Source: Larimichthys crocea (lineage: Eukaryota; Chordata; Actinopteri; Sciaenidae). Taken from it: a DNA stretch of 64,000 bases. A program made the translations under genes and the position numbers. Below, piece after piece: positions 35,701 to 47,200 of this stretch (positions are counted from its first letter, which is position 1; each line of letters starts with the position of its first letter). A model generated the notes under the pieces. It ran no database searches, was not told the DNA's origin, and saw only the letters and a program-made list of their open reading frames with translations. The stretch is taken from positions 10,444,908 to 10,508,907 of the forward strand of contig NC_040021.1 in NCBI RefSeq assembly GCF_000972845.2, given 5' to 3'.

Positions 35701-38700
35701 GGGTTTGGCAAGCTTCGATTTGGTGCCGGCTGTCGCTGTCAGCCTCTTCACTGCTTCCTCATCCTGCCAAGAAACACAGAGAAGATGCAGTCAGATACTA
35801 GTAGGATATCTCCCTTCAAGTTTAGTGTGTGTGTTGTGTGTACCTGTCCATAGTCAATCTCCAGGGGATAGAACTTATTGGGATATTTGGTAAAGTTGGA
35901 GGCGCCCCAGTTGTTGCCTGTCTTCTCTTTGTAGACAGCCAGGAAGTTGTCCATGGCGGAGTTCTTGTCGTGAAACTTGTCCAGCTTGTTGCCTCCGATG
36001 GTGGTACCCACTCTGCCCCATGACCTGAACACCCAGTACCTGCACATGCATGAAATATTGGCAGCATGAGAGATAATCAAGTTATTATTATTGAAGTAAA
36101 CAAACACAGTACCACTGCACTGCAGGACTATCTAATGCCTCATTAACCGACCGTTTCTGTACATCATCCTCCAGCAGCTGCAGTTTATAGTAGGAGTTGG
36201 TTCCCCTGACAATGTCCACAAGGCCAAGCGTTGCGCTGTACATCTTCCCACTCTGCTCCAGGACATGAGCGCTGTTCTCCAGACCTAAGAAAATCATAAT
36301 CAGTCAAGGCTAAATATAAAAATAAAAAAAAAGGTACAGAAATAACAGCAAAAATCAATGCAGGCTACTCGTGACTACCTGAATCTGGATCCACAGCAGC
36401 TCCTCCTTTCACTGTGAGTTTCATCTTCTTGGTTTTGCTACTACCTGTAAAAGTGTATATGCTTGAACATACAACTAAAGAGCATAACACACCAAGGCTT
36501 AATGAATCACTACTCGAATACACGACTTAACATTTACATAAATTGATTTACCTTCCTCCTCCTTCACCCTGCCTGTGCTCTTGGCAGCCATCGCTCCAGA
36601 CTTGGAGGCCGCAGCTGGAGCCTGAGACTCGACTTTGACCTCTGCCCCCCAGGGGGAGATGGCGTGCAGGGAGACCAGCTCCTGCAGGGCTTTACCCGAC
36701 GACTTGATGTCCGTGAGGAAATCCTCAGAGACCACACGCACACCAGCGTCCCTCACTTCCTCCATTTTCTTACTCATCTTCTCCACTTCCTCTGTGAAAT
36801 TGTTATAAAGAAGACATTATATATTCATTATTATCATTTGCTATATTCCCCTATTTGATTTAATAAGCTTTAAAAACAGGAACTGACAGGCCAACATATT
36901 GTTTGATTGGTTACTTACTCTTGGTGCTGAGGCAGACAGAAGCCTTATTGGCTGTGCCGGTAATCTTTCCACCCATCTCCTCAACAGCAGCCTTCAGATC
37001 ATCCTTGTTCTTGCTGAGCTTGCCCACAGCCAACAGTTTCATACCAGTGAGTGGTTTGTCTATGCACACAGATATATGTAGAACATTAAAACAATGCCAT
37101 TGTATGGAAGTATTTTTTTTAATTATTTCAGATCTCTACACCAACCTGCAGGTGCTCCCTCTGGTAGTCGCTCCATCGGGGCACTGGATGCGCTGGCCAA
37201 GGGTTCTGCTTTGGCTGCGGTGAGCGTTTGGGTGGGAGCCTCCTTTGGGTAAACTCTGTCCTGTGCCTTGAACTTGAATTTTTTTAGGAAGGGAACTTCG
37301 TGGAATTCCTAAAATGATATAGCCATAATATTCAAAGGAGTGAATAATATGTGGCATTTTCCTGATCTTTGTATCCACCGTGCTCCGAAACAATTCATTA
37401 CAATGACATGAATAAAGCTCACAGGCTACAGATTCGCTGTGGAAATATATACTATATAAAGAACCAAAAAAAAGGAGCCCTGAAATGAGGTGACCTACCT
37501 TGGGGATGACCCAGTCTTTGCGTACGGGCGTTGCGGTTTTGAACACACACTTTGTCCAGGCTGAGATGTCCCCTGTGCAGTAATAAGCGTCACCCTTGAA
37601 CACCAGCTGGCCCTTGCACTCCTTGCAGGCCTCGAGGGCACCAAAAGCCATGCCGTCGGCCAGGGAGTCCACCACCTGCAAATTAAACAACACGTACATG
37701 CTGTGTCATGGAACGGTGACTTTAAAAACATCAGGTATTAGAGAGGCTACAGCTGTTTACACAAGTAATAAAAGGTTTTATACAGCACAATGGGAAGGAG
37801 AGGTGACACGAGGTTGTCTTACATTTGATTCTCCAGAGGGAACCTCTTGGCCGTTTGCAATCAGCAGCTCTTTCATGTCGTTGGTTGAACAATACTTCTT
37901 CAGCTTGTCCTTGATTCCCCAAATCAGCTGGCTCTGATTCTGCAGGTACACCACGAAACAAACTTATTAAAAGCCAAAATATAAACGTGACGTTTACTCC
38001 AACACAAGAAATAAAATGGAAAAATAAGGTACCTTTAATTGCTCCTCCAGCTTTTTGTTCACGTCATCTGCCTCCTTCTTCTGTTTCTTGGACACGCCAT
38101 CCACCTCGTCAGCTTTACGTTTCCTGTGAGAACAGAGACAAAAACAGTTTTACACCCAAACTTTTGTTGTCTTTGTATTTCAGCATGGACCAAAAAAAAC
38201 AAAAAACAAAAAAAACATCCAAATTAACTTCTTAAATGAGGCCAAAAGGGATACAGAACAAGATCTGGAACAAACAAGCTCGAGTCTGACACCTTCATTC
38301 ATTAGACTAATTCATTAGAGCTCCATCGGTTAATGGACACGCACACAAGCAGGTACATGTCTCCACAATCCCAGGTGTCAGTGCTGATATCATCCACCCT
38401 GCCCTGACAAGAAACATTTATCAGCCTCCCCCCTTGAGAGCGCACACACATCGGATAATGACCATCTCTGTCTACATCTGAGTGCAAAAAAACAAGACAA
38501 ACATCCCTCATTAGACAACAACTGACATCAAGAGGGAAGAAGGGAATTCTATAAAAGATCGCATTTCAGATTCGTTCAAACAGAAGTGATCGTTAATGGG
38601 AGGACTGGTGTCCAGTATCAGGGTGGCTGCTGGCTGAGTAATGATGATGGACTCTTTAGTTTCTTGAACACTTATTGCTGTAGACTGGTGAGACATTTTG

Positions 38701-41700
38701 CCGCTTTCTTGCATTTCATTGCCCGACGGGAGTTGTTCAACTCCACTTCTAACTTTTATTTCTCTCTTTAGGACAACCATGGAGAACAGCACCGCGTCGT
38801 TGACCCTCTACACTTTCCAAACTAGAATCTCATCCCGTCCGTCTTCCCCTTTCCTGAACTCCTCCACTCTTTCCTCGCCTCCGCCTTCCGACTTGGTGAT
38901 TTCCCCTAATGTGGGGTACATGGCGGCCGAGCTCGTCATCACCTTTCTCTCCACCGTCGGCAATTTACTCGTCTGCGCTGCGGTGGGGCTCAACCGCAAG
39001 TTGCGCACCGTCACCAACTACTTTCTGGTCTCGCTAGCGGTCGCCGACATCTGCGTGGGTGCCATCGCCATTCCCTGCGCCATCCTGACTGATATCGGTT
39101 TGCCGCGTCACAATCTCTACCTGTGTCTGCTCATGCTCAGTGTTTTAATCATGTTCACCCAGAGCTCCATCTTCAGCCTGCTGGCTGTGGCTGTGGAGCG
39201 CTATTTAGCCATTTTCATGCCCTTTCGCTACCAGGTCCTGATGACGCCTCGCAACGCCGTGTTGGTGATCCTGACCACGTGGCTGCTGGCCTTTCTCATC
39301 GGACTTGTGCCTCTCATGGGCTGGCACAAGACACCACCCGATTCAGGTTACTGCTTCTTTGTCTTGGTGGTGGACATGACCTACATGGTCTATTTTAACT
39401 TCTTCGCCTGCGTGCTGACCCCATTGGTGATCATGTTTCTCATCTACGCCCAAATATTCGTCACCGTCAAGCAGCAGGTGAGGCGCATCGCGTCCGAGCA
39501 AAGCGGCAGAGGGACGGAGGGACAAACGAGAGCTGCGGCCAGGATGCGGCGAGAGATGAAGACCGCCACGACGCTTTTCCTCGTTCTTTTCCTCTTCACG
39601 ATCTGCTGGATCCCGCTCCACATAATCAACTGCTTCCTGTTGCTGTGCCCGCACTGCCCCGTGCCGTTTGAGCTGCTGCTCGCTGCCATCATCCTGTCAC
39701 ATGCAAACTCTGCCGTCAACCCCTTCCTTTATGCATACACAATGACAGCTTTCAGAGACACATTCAAGGCTATTTTCTTGTGCTGCAGGACGGTGGGAGA
39801 GAGAGAGGCTTCGAATGTAGCCGGTGGTGATGACAGAGAGGGAGCAGACTGAACCTGACCAAATGTTAAACACGTATAAAAGAAAATGATCCTGTTTCTT
39901 CGTCTCACCCTTCAGTTTTCACAGCAGGGAGCCTCTTCTTAAGTTCCTCCTTGTCTTCTGCTCGTAGTGCGTTGAAACCCTTCAGCTGGGCTGCGCTGTA
40001 TTCAGACTTGAAGACCAGTTCCTCCCTACGGCTCACGAAACACGCCGTGTGGTACCAGCGGTCAATCAGGCCCAACTGGGGCTTCTCCGGGTCCACAGTT
40101 TTCTTGGATACACGGATCTGATCCTGAAGGAGACACGAGAGGATCACAGACTCAGAATATATGTCACACTGAATACATAGTTACTTTAAAAAAAAGTGAA
40201 ATAAAAGCGGCTGCTAACCTTTTCGATTTTCTGCTCACAGCCTTTGCACGTGCTGCGGTTTGACTTGGCATATTCAACCGCAAAGTCATTCAGCGTCTTC
40301 TCTCCTTTAGCTCCACTCTTCTGGTCTCCTTTTCCTACAAGAAGGAAGTCATACATTTTTCATTTTTCAAGTGAACCAAGAGTAGCCACATCATTAAAAA
40401 ACAAAATATGTAAAACGCAAGATTTCTGAGGACAAACGACATTTATTAGAAGAAATACAGAATTAAAAATTCTATAAACTTTGTGTTAAAAAAAGTAAAA
40501 GCTGCTCAAGGATCCTGGGGTCTGAGATGACATTAAACTGTCATTTATTTGCTCCATCATGTCCATGAAGGCCCACTGGGATTGTACAGTCATGTACATG
40601 TTGTGTGCGGCAATAAAATATTTTAATAAGCCAGTGATCAAATGTTAAATGTCGAGTACTGACCTCCTGTTGCTCCTCCACTTTCGATGGCCTTTTTGAC
40701 CTTCTCCTGGTCCTCCCAGCGGAGGTCCGAATATCCACCGATATCAGCTGTGGACTGAGCTGCTGCTCGCTGCCAGAAGCAAGAGAAGTGGTGCCAGTGG
40801 GGGACTTTCCCATCAAACATGGGTGACTGTCGGACAAAGAACAAACAGGGGAGATTCAGTGTATGTTTACAGCAATGAATGTGAGATGGTCCTGCTGTGG
40901 AACAGAAGACACAAGACAGATCAATTAACTGACCAGTTATTAATGACTTATGAGTTACAGTCTTTATTTTGTATGATTCATATATAACACTATTTATATT
41001 TAAGGACCTAAATTACAAATGTATTATCTCATAAACCTTAGCTAATAATACCTTTGTGTGTACAGTTACATTCAGGTACGCCACAAGTCACCATAGAAAC
41101 GGGCGAGGTCGAGACTGAAGTCCACTTTATGCTACTGCTCGTTATCACGGTGATGCAGGGGTTATATTTAGATTATAAACAAAACATAATATAGAAAAAT
41201 TGTCTTAAAACAAGTCACAAAAATAAGAAATGATGCAGGGATGAATGACAGAAACAAGAGATAAAGATGCGCTGCATCATCTGAAAGTCTGCCAACTATA
41301 AGTAGAGCGGACACATCTGTTACAGCTGGATGTGATAACAGGACGCAGCTTCCTTACTCGTTTTGTGGGCTTTCACGTCAGCTCATATACAAAAAGGTAA
41401 ATCAGAAATTACTCATAAATAATTAACATATAGAAAAAAAGTCATGAAGTCCGACAGCTGTTGGAATGAAGGACCTGTGGCAGCTCTTTCTTACATGGTG
41501 GGAGCAGCAGTCTGTCGATGAAGGAGCAGTTTTAAGGAGGCGAGGGGAGTTCATGATGCGTGTCACCTTCTCTAACATCCTCCTCTCCCCCACTTCCTCT
41601 GTGGACTCTGGGGGGACAGAGCTGAACCTCGACGTGCTTTCCCTTCCTTTCACAGTATTACACTATAACGCCCTAAATATAATTTCTAATGACCTCTCTT

Positions 41701-42657
41701 CTCCATATTTACGTGGCATATCTTATTTGTAGAGAATACAATACATGCGAGGTCACATTGATTGATTCAAGTGTTTATTTCGAATATGCAAACAAAAATA
41801 AAAAATAAGGCAAAAAATTTAATCATAGAATATTCGAAAAGGAGTGAGAAGAAGAATAACTCAAACTCCAATCCCTTCTCTTTAAATAAGTGACAATACC
41901 AAGCTTCCTTGCAACTTGTTTAAATATTCCTGATACTTATAGATAAATAAAAAAAAGATATTTCACCATAGCAACGCTGTTTATTTTAGTGTCCACACAC
42001 AGATACTCTTATTTTAAAAGGTTTGTTGAATGTGTGCATGAATTAAAAACACATGAATCCAGAGTGACTTTAAAGTCTGGAGCTGCTCCACAGGCCATGA
42101 GTAAGGAGGCTGACTCTAACCTCTTTAGTTAATGAATCCTGCAGACTGACTTTACACTTTACACTGTGTGTGATGGTGCTGCTGTGATTTTTTACTTTGT
42201 GCTGTAGATGCTCCCTCACATGTTGTTTGCAGCCTTTAAGCAGATGCATTAATAAAAAATAATAAAAAGCATGAGTGGATGTCTGGATGCATTCCTGAGA
42301 AGCTCATGGGCTCTTTGTGAGTTGGACAATGTCAGCCATTTAAATGCTAACGAGGGCCTGAAGCATGACACAACTGAAACCAGGCCACGAACTACACGTT
42401 TCTCATCTCAAATAAGGTTCATGAACAGTCGCCATGCTCGCAGGATTAAGCAGACTGTGTTTAAAAGCTAACACGCTGGTGCTGAGCAGCTTTCCTAGCA
42501 GCAGGTTTCTTTCTCCAGACGTCGCCACATTTACCTGCACCATGATGGCCATCCTCAGCGAGTCTTTGGCGATGTTTTCTTTGCATTTCTTGCACGATGC
42601 ACGGCCGCTTTTGGCGTACTCCGCCTTGTAAAGCTTGTCCTCCTGAGACTCTGCCAT
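32775..42657 (-). CDS. parp1: Poly(ADP-ribose) polymerase 1
   Basis: Coding exons (minus): 42657-42535, 40826-40664, 40334-40219, 40123-39909, 38123-38033, 37939-37823, 37675-37499, 37308-37146, 37059-36919, 36791-36552, 36444-36379, 36284-36152, 36039-35844, 35763-35635, 35476-35393, 35139-35017, 34927-34799, 34682-34584, 34444-34292, 34163-34036, 33944-33883, 33502-33388, 32856-32775. The total is 3045 nt, 1014 aa in 23 exons, the same length as human. Zn1 (CKKC...HFSC), Zn2 (CKGC...HTAC), nuclear localisation signal with caspase site DEVD, Zn3 (CKEC...YYC...KC), BRCT ([14 protein letters not shown]), WGR ([12 protein letters not shown]), helical domain and ART domain are all present. The H-Y-E triad is intact: [15 protein letters not shown] and LLYNEY. 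The nuclear enzyme detects DNA breaks and adds poly(ADP-ribose) from NAD+. The last intron is U12-type. Confidence 0.98.
32857..33387 (-). other. U12-type (minor spliceosome) GT-AG intron of parp1
   Basis: The 531-bp last intron begins GTATCCTTTAAC (33387 downward), an exact match to the U12 donor consensus RTATCCTTT. It ends with TTCCTTAACC about 12-20 nt before the AG at 32858-32857, an excellent U12 branch-site match. Splicing joins GA to G, restoring the GAG codon of the catalytic glutamate (human E988), and gives the canonical end [10 protein letters not shown]...TSLW. Reading through instead gives a non-conserved tail. Confidence 0.93.
38779..39852 (+). CDS. Adenosine (P1) receptor-like GPCR nested in parp1 intron 4
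   Basis: Single-exon class A GPCR of 357 aa with seven membrane segments. The ATG at 38779 has a good Kozak context (ACCATGG) and lies just after an acceptor-like TTTCTCTCTTTAG, so the 5' UTR may be spliced. An upstream in-frame ATG at 38698 is less likely. Adenosine-receptor signatures are clear: E1.39 (residue 51), [11 protein letters not shown], the [19 protein letters not shown] motif (ERY instead of DRY), ECL2 phenylalanine in [26 protein letters not shown] (W6.48, H6.52, N6.55) and [14 protein letters not shown] (H7.43). The N-terminal tail is about 45 residues, long for this family, with N-glycosylation sites at N3 and N27. ECL2 is short and the E next to the binding phenylalanine is Val. 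The subtype (A1/A2/A3-like) is unresolved. Transcription is opposite to parp1. Confidence 0.9.
   Translation: MENSTASLTLYTFQTRISSRPSSPFLNSSTLSSPPPSDLVISPNVGYMAAELVITFLSTVGNLLVCAAVGLNRKLRTVTNYFLVSLAVADICVGAIAIPCAILTDIGLPRHNLYLCLLMLSVLIMFTQSSIFSLLAVAVERYLAIFMPFRYQVLMTPRNAVLVILTTWLLAFLIGLVPLMGWHKTPPDSGYCFFVLVVDMTYMVYFNFFACVLTPLVIMFLIYAQIFVTVKQQVRRIASEQSGRGTEGQTRAAARMRREMKTATTLFLVLFLFTICWIPLHIINCFLLLCPHCPVPFELLLAAIILSHANSAVNPFLYAYTMTAFRDTFKAIFLCCRTVGEREASNVAGGDDREGAD
40200..40205 (+). terminator. Candidate poly(A) signal of the nested receptor gene
   Basis: The first plus-strand AATAAA after the receptor stop (39852) is here. If used, the receptor 3' UTR would run antisense across the whole of parp1 exon 4 (39909-40123). 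Confidence 0.4.
41453..41600 (-). repeat. LINE ORF2 C-terminal fragment (minus) in parp1 intron 1
   Basis: Reverse-complement similarity to 43665-43835. On minus it encodes a remnant reading [15 protein letters not shown], typical of the C-terminus of fish non-LTR reverse transcriptases (CR1/L2/Rex1 type). It is broken and short. Confidence 0.75.
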
Positions 42658-42773
42658 ACCTGGTCGCTATTATTGCCGAATATGATGGTTTGACTGCGGG
42701 GCTGAACTTTGAGGATGAAGCGGAGCCACAACAAGAGAGGCGAAGCCCGCGTGCCCACAGAGAGAGACAGAGA

Positions 42774-42801
42774 GAGGAGGAGGAGGAGGAGGAAGAGGAG
42801 G
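42774..42801 (+). repeat. (GAG/GGA)n polypurine tract upstream of parp1
   Basis: An uninterrupted purine run about 120 bp upstream of the parp1 ATG, within the probable 5' UTR or core promoter. On the parp1 sense strand it is polypyrimidine. Confidence 0.8.
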
Positions 42802-43029
42802 TCTCACTCTGTCACCAAAAACACCAACACAACATCTCAAGTCAAGTCAATACTGCAATATGTACAAGACATACAGAGAATTGAAATCACGTTTCTCTCT
42901 GTCCAAACAGTGTGAAGATGTAAATATATATAAAATAAAATAAAATATGAAATAAAAATAAAGATTAAAAAATAAATAAATAAATAAATATATAATATAT
43001 ATGTGTGTGTGTTTGTGGTGTGTGTGTGA

Positions 43030-43190
43030 ATGCGTATGAAAGGTTAGCTCCTCAAACTGATGAGCAGTTGGCACTTGTATGGCAGCCAATGCCATCAGTG
43101 TACGAATGTGTGTGAATGGGTGAATGGAGATGTCCTTTGAGTGGTTGGAAGACTAGAAAGGCCTATATAAGTACAGTCCATTTACATTTA
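43030..43190 (+). repeat. Common teleost repeat tail
   Basis: It contains the words 'gtgtgtgaatgggtgaatgg', 'gactagaaaggcctatataa' and 'cagtccatttacatttacca', the usual 3' end of a high-copy fish interspersed element. It is preceded by an AT/GT-rich stretch at 42930-43028. Confidence 0.7.
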
Positions 43191-43194
43191 CCAT

Positions 43195-43490
43195 TTACTA
43201 TAGAACTCCATCCATCATCTTTAACCCCTTATCCTCATCAGGGTCACAATGAGGCTGGAGCCCAGCTGATTTGGCGAGAGCGGGTACACCCTGGACAAGT
43301 CGCCAGCCTATCACAGGGCACATAGAGACAAACAACCATTCACCTATTTTAGAGTCACCAATTAACCTGTTAAGTGCATGTCTTTGGACTGTGGGAGTAC
43401 CCACACAAACTCCATAAGGAGGAGGTTCGAACCAGGAACCTTCTTGCTGTGAGGCAACGTGTTAACCACTACACCATATAGACCTCACCT
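43195..43490 (+). repeat. Common teleost interspersed repeat (RTE/Expander-like 3' region)
   Basis: It has the characteristic fish-repeat sequence with a 'gggtacaccctggacaagtc' word, then 'atgtctttggactgtgggag', and a 'gttcgaaccaggaacctt' segment resembling tRNA B-box-like text. Assignment to a class is from memory of the consensus. Confidence 0.65.
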
Positions 43491-43589
43491 GGCTTAAGTT
43501 ACACACAATTAACAGCATGGCTGCTTTGATTGACAATGCGTGTCGTTACAGATGGCTTTTTTTGAATACCCCAGTTTTTATTGGCTCAG

Positions 43590-44270
43590 CGTTCACGCTT
43601 CTTCTTCAGATTAGCTGGGAGGTGGAAGAAGCAGTTCTGTCCTGTATTGTCCCCTACACGCCTTAGAGGAAGTGGGGGAGAGGAGGATGTTAGCAAAGGT
43701 GACATCCATCATGAACAACTCCTCTCACCTCCTGCATGACACTGTGGAGGCCTTAAACTGCTCCTTCAGTGACAGACTGCTACTCCCACCATGTAAGAAG
43801 GAGCTCTACCACAGGTCCTTCATCCAACAGCTGTCAGACTCTTAACACCAGCATGACTTATGACTTTTCAATATATTTCTTATTTATGAGTAATTTCTTA
43901 TCACCTTGTGTATACGAGCTGCTGTGAAGTGAATTTCCTCAGTGTGGGATCATCTTATATCATTTTTATAGACTCACGTGTATACTGTAAATACTGTAAA
44001 TTCTGTCCCATACTGCATATAGCCATACATATACTTATATTTATACTGATAATTCTGTTTACACTGTGCCATATTGCACACACATGTCTTTTAGCTTGTA
44101 TATATTTAGATTTTTAGTTTGATATTTTTATTTAGATTTTTTTTACTCTTTATATTTTTATATTTCTGTTTATGCTGTTTGCACGGGAATGAGGGAAAGA
44201 AATTTCAATACTCTGTATGTCCTGTACCTAGCAGCATGACAATAAAGTTTGACTTATCTTATCTAGAGTA
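43590..44270 (+). repeat. LINE 3' fragment (plus) between parp1 and the adcy duplication
   Basis: It begins with an ORF2 C-terminal remnant (KKELYHRSFIQQLSDS at about 43795-43845) and ends with 'agcatgacaataaagtttga', a LINE tail with TTATC-like repeats. Its 3' part is the left boundary of the duplicated block and has a counterpart at 53270-53575. Confidence 0.75.
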
Positions 44271-47200
44271 ACCAATCCACATCTGGACACCTGAATATCT
44301 TCTACAGAAAGTAGGTCCACATCTTGTGGATGCAGTGCTGTAATAATTTAGCTTGAAACTCTGATTTCAGAAACTGCATTAATCTTTAGAAGTGTAATGT
44401 GTGGTGGTAATCTATGCAAGCCTTAAGCTCATATATTCATACTTTATCTAGGTATTTCACTCAGAGTGATGCATCTTTCACAATAGACGATCGAGGAAGC
44501 GCCCCTGGAATACCCGCGCGAGTCTCAGGCAGAAATAGTCGAGTTCAGAGAAGTCACGAGAGATGATCTTTGTTTATAAAGGAGGATATATTTAATATAT
44601 ATATATTTAATATATATATTTAATATTCATACGAGAGGTTAATAATCTTGGGAATCAATACTCAATAACTCAATTTGTTTCAGTTTCCATACACACCACA
44701 TGATCACACACACTTTTATTTTATTATCTTTTGGACTTCTCATTTTGATAATGATCTTGTGCATTTAAAATATTCTGCACACTGTGAACTTTGCACATTA
44801 CCACATAAACATATGTACATGTATTTATACTTACTTATATTTTTTAATGTTGTCTCACTGTCATGCACCAATAACCAAGACATTTATTTATATGTGAAAA
44901 CCTATTGGCAATAAGTCTGATTCTGATTCTGGGTATTGGTAAAGTAGCAAACAACCTCTAACATATGCAAGCTTGATTGTGCCTTTGTTGCTTCATCCAG
45001 CATGTGAAGAGGCCCTGCAGGCTTCAGCTGATCTGGAGCAGAAATGTTTTTTGGGTTCTTTAAAAAGTTAGTTTCAGTGTGCAGAAAGATCATCCTGCTC
45101 GGTTGCTGCTGTATGGCAAGCGATTGTCTGCAGATGTCAACTGAAGATCAACCTGTTGTCTGTTTGTTGTGTGTCTCGAGTGCTTGTCTCTTGGTCCAGA
45201 GGTCTCAACCGATCATTTTAAAAAACTAACAGACACACGAATCTTAAACACAGACTTGTCCTGCTGAAAGAAAAGATGAAGGTGGTAATAATGTGCTTAG
45301 GTGTAAATATTGATTGAGGAAACACGGGCTTGAATGCATCAGATTGAATCGTGCACACAGTTAAAATAACACATTAGATTTGTCATCATTACTGGTTTTA
45401 TTAGCAAAAGTGTAGACTGTTAAATGTTTTGTAAAAAGTATAAAAATCTATATATCAAACAAACAATAAATAAACACAATGTCATTATTTTGTTGTACAC
45501 ATTTTATTTCCCATGCCAATTTTAGAAAACCTTACTTTGTTTTATAGATAAATCTTTGAGCTATAAACAAACATGGACTATTCGTTATTTCTTACATTTT
45601 GACCATGACTTAAATGTATACATTTTTTTTATTTAGTTACTACTTTGAAAAAGTTGATATACTAAATAAAGTAGATAAAGTCCTTCAGTTGAAATATAAA
45701 AAAACATTTGTTTCAGTGACTTTTTTTTTTTACAGTACACATGTATCGGCCTACAATATAACGTGTCTTTATTGTTTTACTGAAACAACCTTCTGTGTCA
45801 TTTGGTTTCAGTATACAAGAAGAGGGCGACATGGGAGGTGGTTTTGACATAAAACAGACACCTTTGTTGAGTTTCTCTGTTACGCTGCAAATATAACCAC
45901 AGTTAATTACAGATGTGGAGTAATGAGAGATATGAAGTGAAGCTGAAGTGTGATTTTCAGAGATTCACTGACAGCAGACACACGAGAGCTACACATAGAG
46001 GTATTTACAGAAAATAATGTACAATATGAAACCAAGCAGCAGTTGATCCATAAAAAAAAAAGACTTCTGTTTGCTGGATTATGTTGACCAACTTACAATA
46101 CAAAAAATGTAATGACACAAACTGCAAGAATGATGCAAGATGAAGAAAAAAACCACCACTACGTATTGTATAGGCCATTGGTAGTCTATGAGAGGTGAGC
46201 TGGTTGTTTTGAGGTATTCTGCTGGTTTTGCAGTTTTGGCTTAGAGGTCTGAGGATTTGCTGGAGAATTATCCCAGCCAGAAAAAAAGAGACTGTGATTA
46301 ATGGCAATTAAAAAAAAAACAGAAAGCAGTGCTCTCAAGATACCAGACTAAAAGAGGACAGTAGGACAGTTTTAACACATCATTCTGTGTGATAGCTACA
46401 ACATGAATGAATTCCCATCAGTACATAGTACATCCTTTAATACTTAATAATTAGATGACTACCTGTTACAGCCTCTTCTCCTTTTGTGCAGCTAACTGAG
46501 TTATTGGCAAACATGGCTGGTTGTTGCCCCTCTACCTGCAGTCATCTGACCTTAACAGCATTAAGGTTTGCAGGGACTCAGACTGAACCCCCCATTGGTC
46601 TCTCTCATCTTTTCCTTGTTTCTGGCCTGGACGAGACCAAACACCACTCCTGCTAGTGTCATGCGTCCTCCTCTCCGCTCCTCGAATGGCCATCTGTTCC
46701 TGCGTTGGCCCTTTGGTGCGCATGGTGCTGATGAAATAGGTGCGTACTTTCCCCTGACGCTCGCTCACCTACAGAGACAGCAGAGGTCACAAGCGTTGAC
46801 ATCCTTTCTCAGTGGAGCTCGAGGTTTTTTATTGAGAGGACAATGCAGTGATCCTGTCTGTTGTTTGTCTTCACCAGTAGATGTCCCCCTTGTTTTATGT
46901 CAGAGCCAGCATGACCCTCAACCTGAAGCACCAGATTTTAAATTCAATTTTATTATTATTATTTGCACTTCTGCTTTACCTGCTGTGACATGTCAAAAAT
47001 CTCCCGTATAAAGGGACATTTCTACAAATGGGCAAAAATTAAAAACTGAAAATTAATGTCGTGAATGCTCAGGCACCTGTGCAATAACAGCTATTTCAAC
47101 AGGACATGTGAGTACTGTAAAACTGAGGTAATGGAGTATTTCTAATTTGTTACTTTTATCTACTCGACTCTTTACTTTAGTTTACTGATTAATAATAAAT

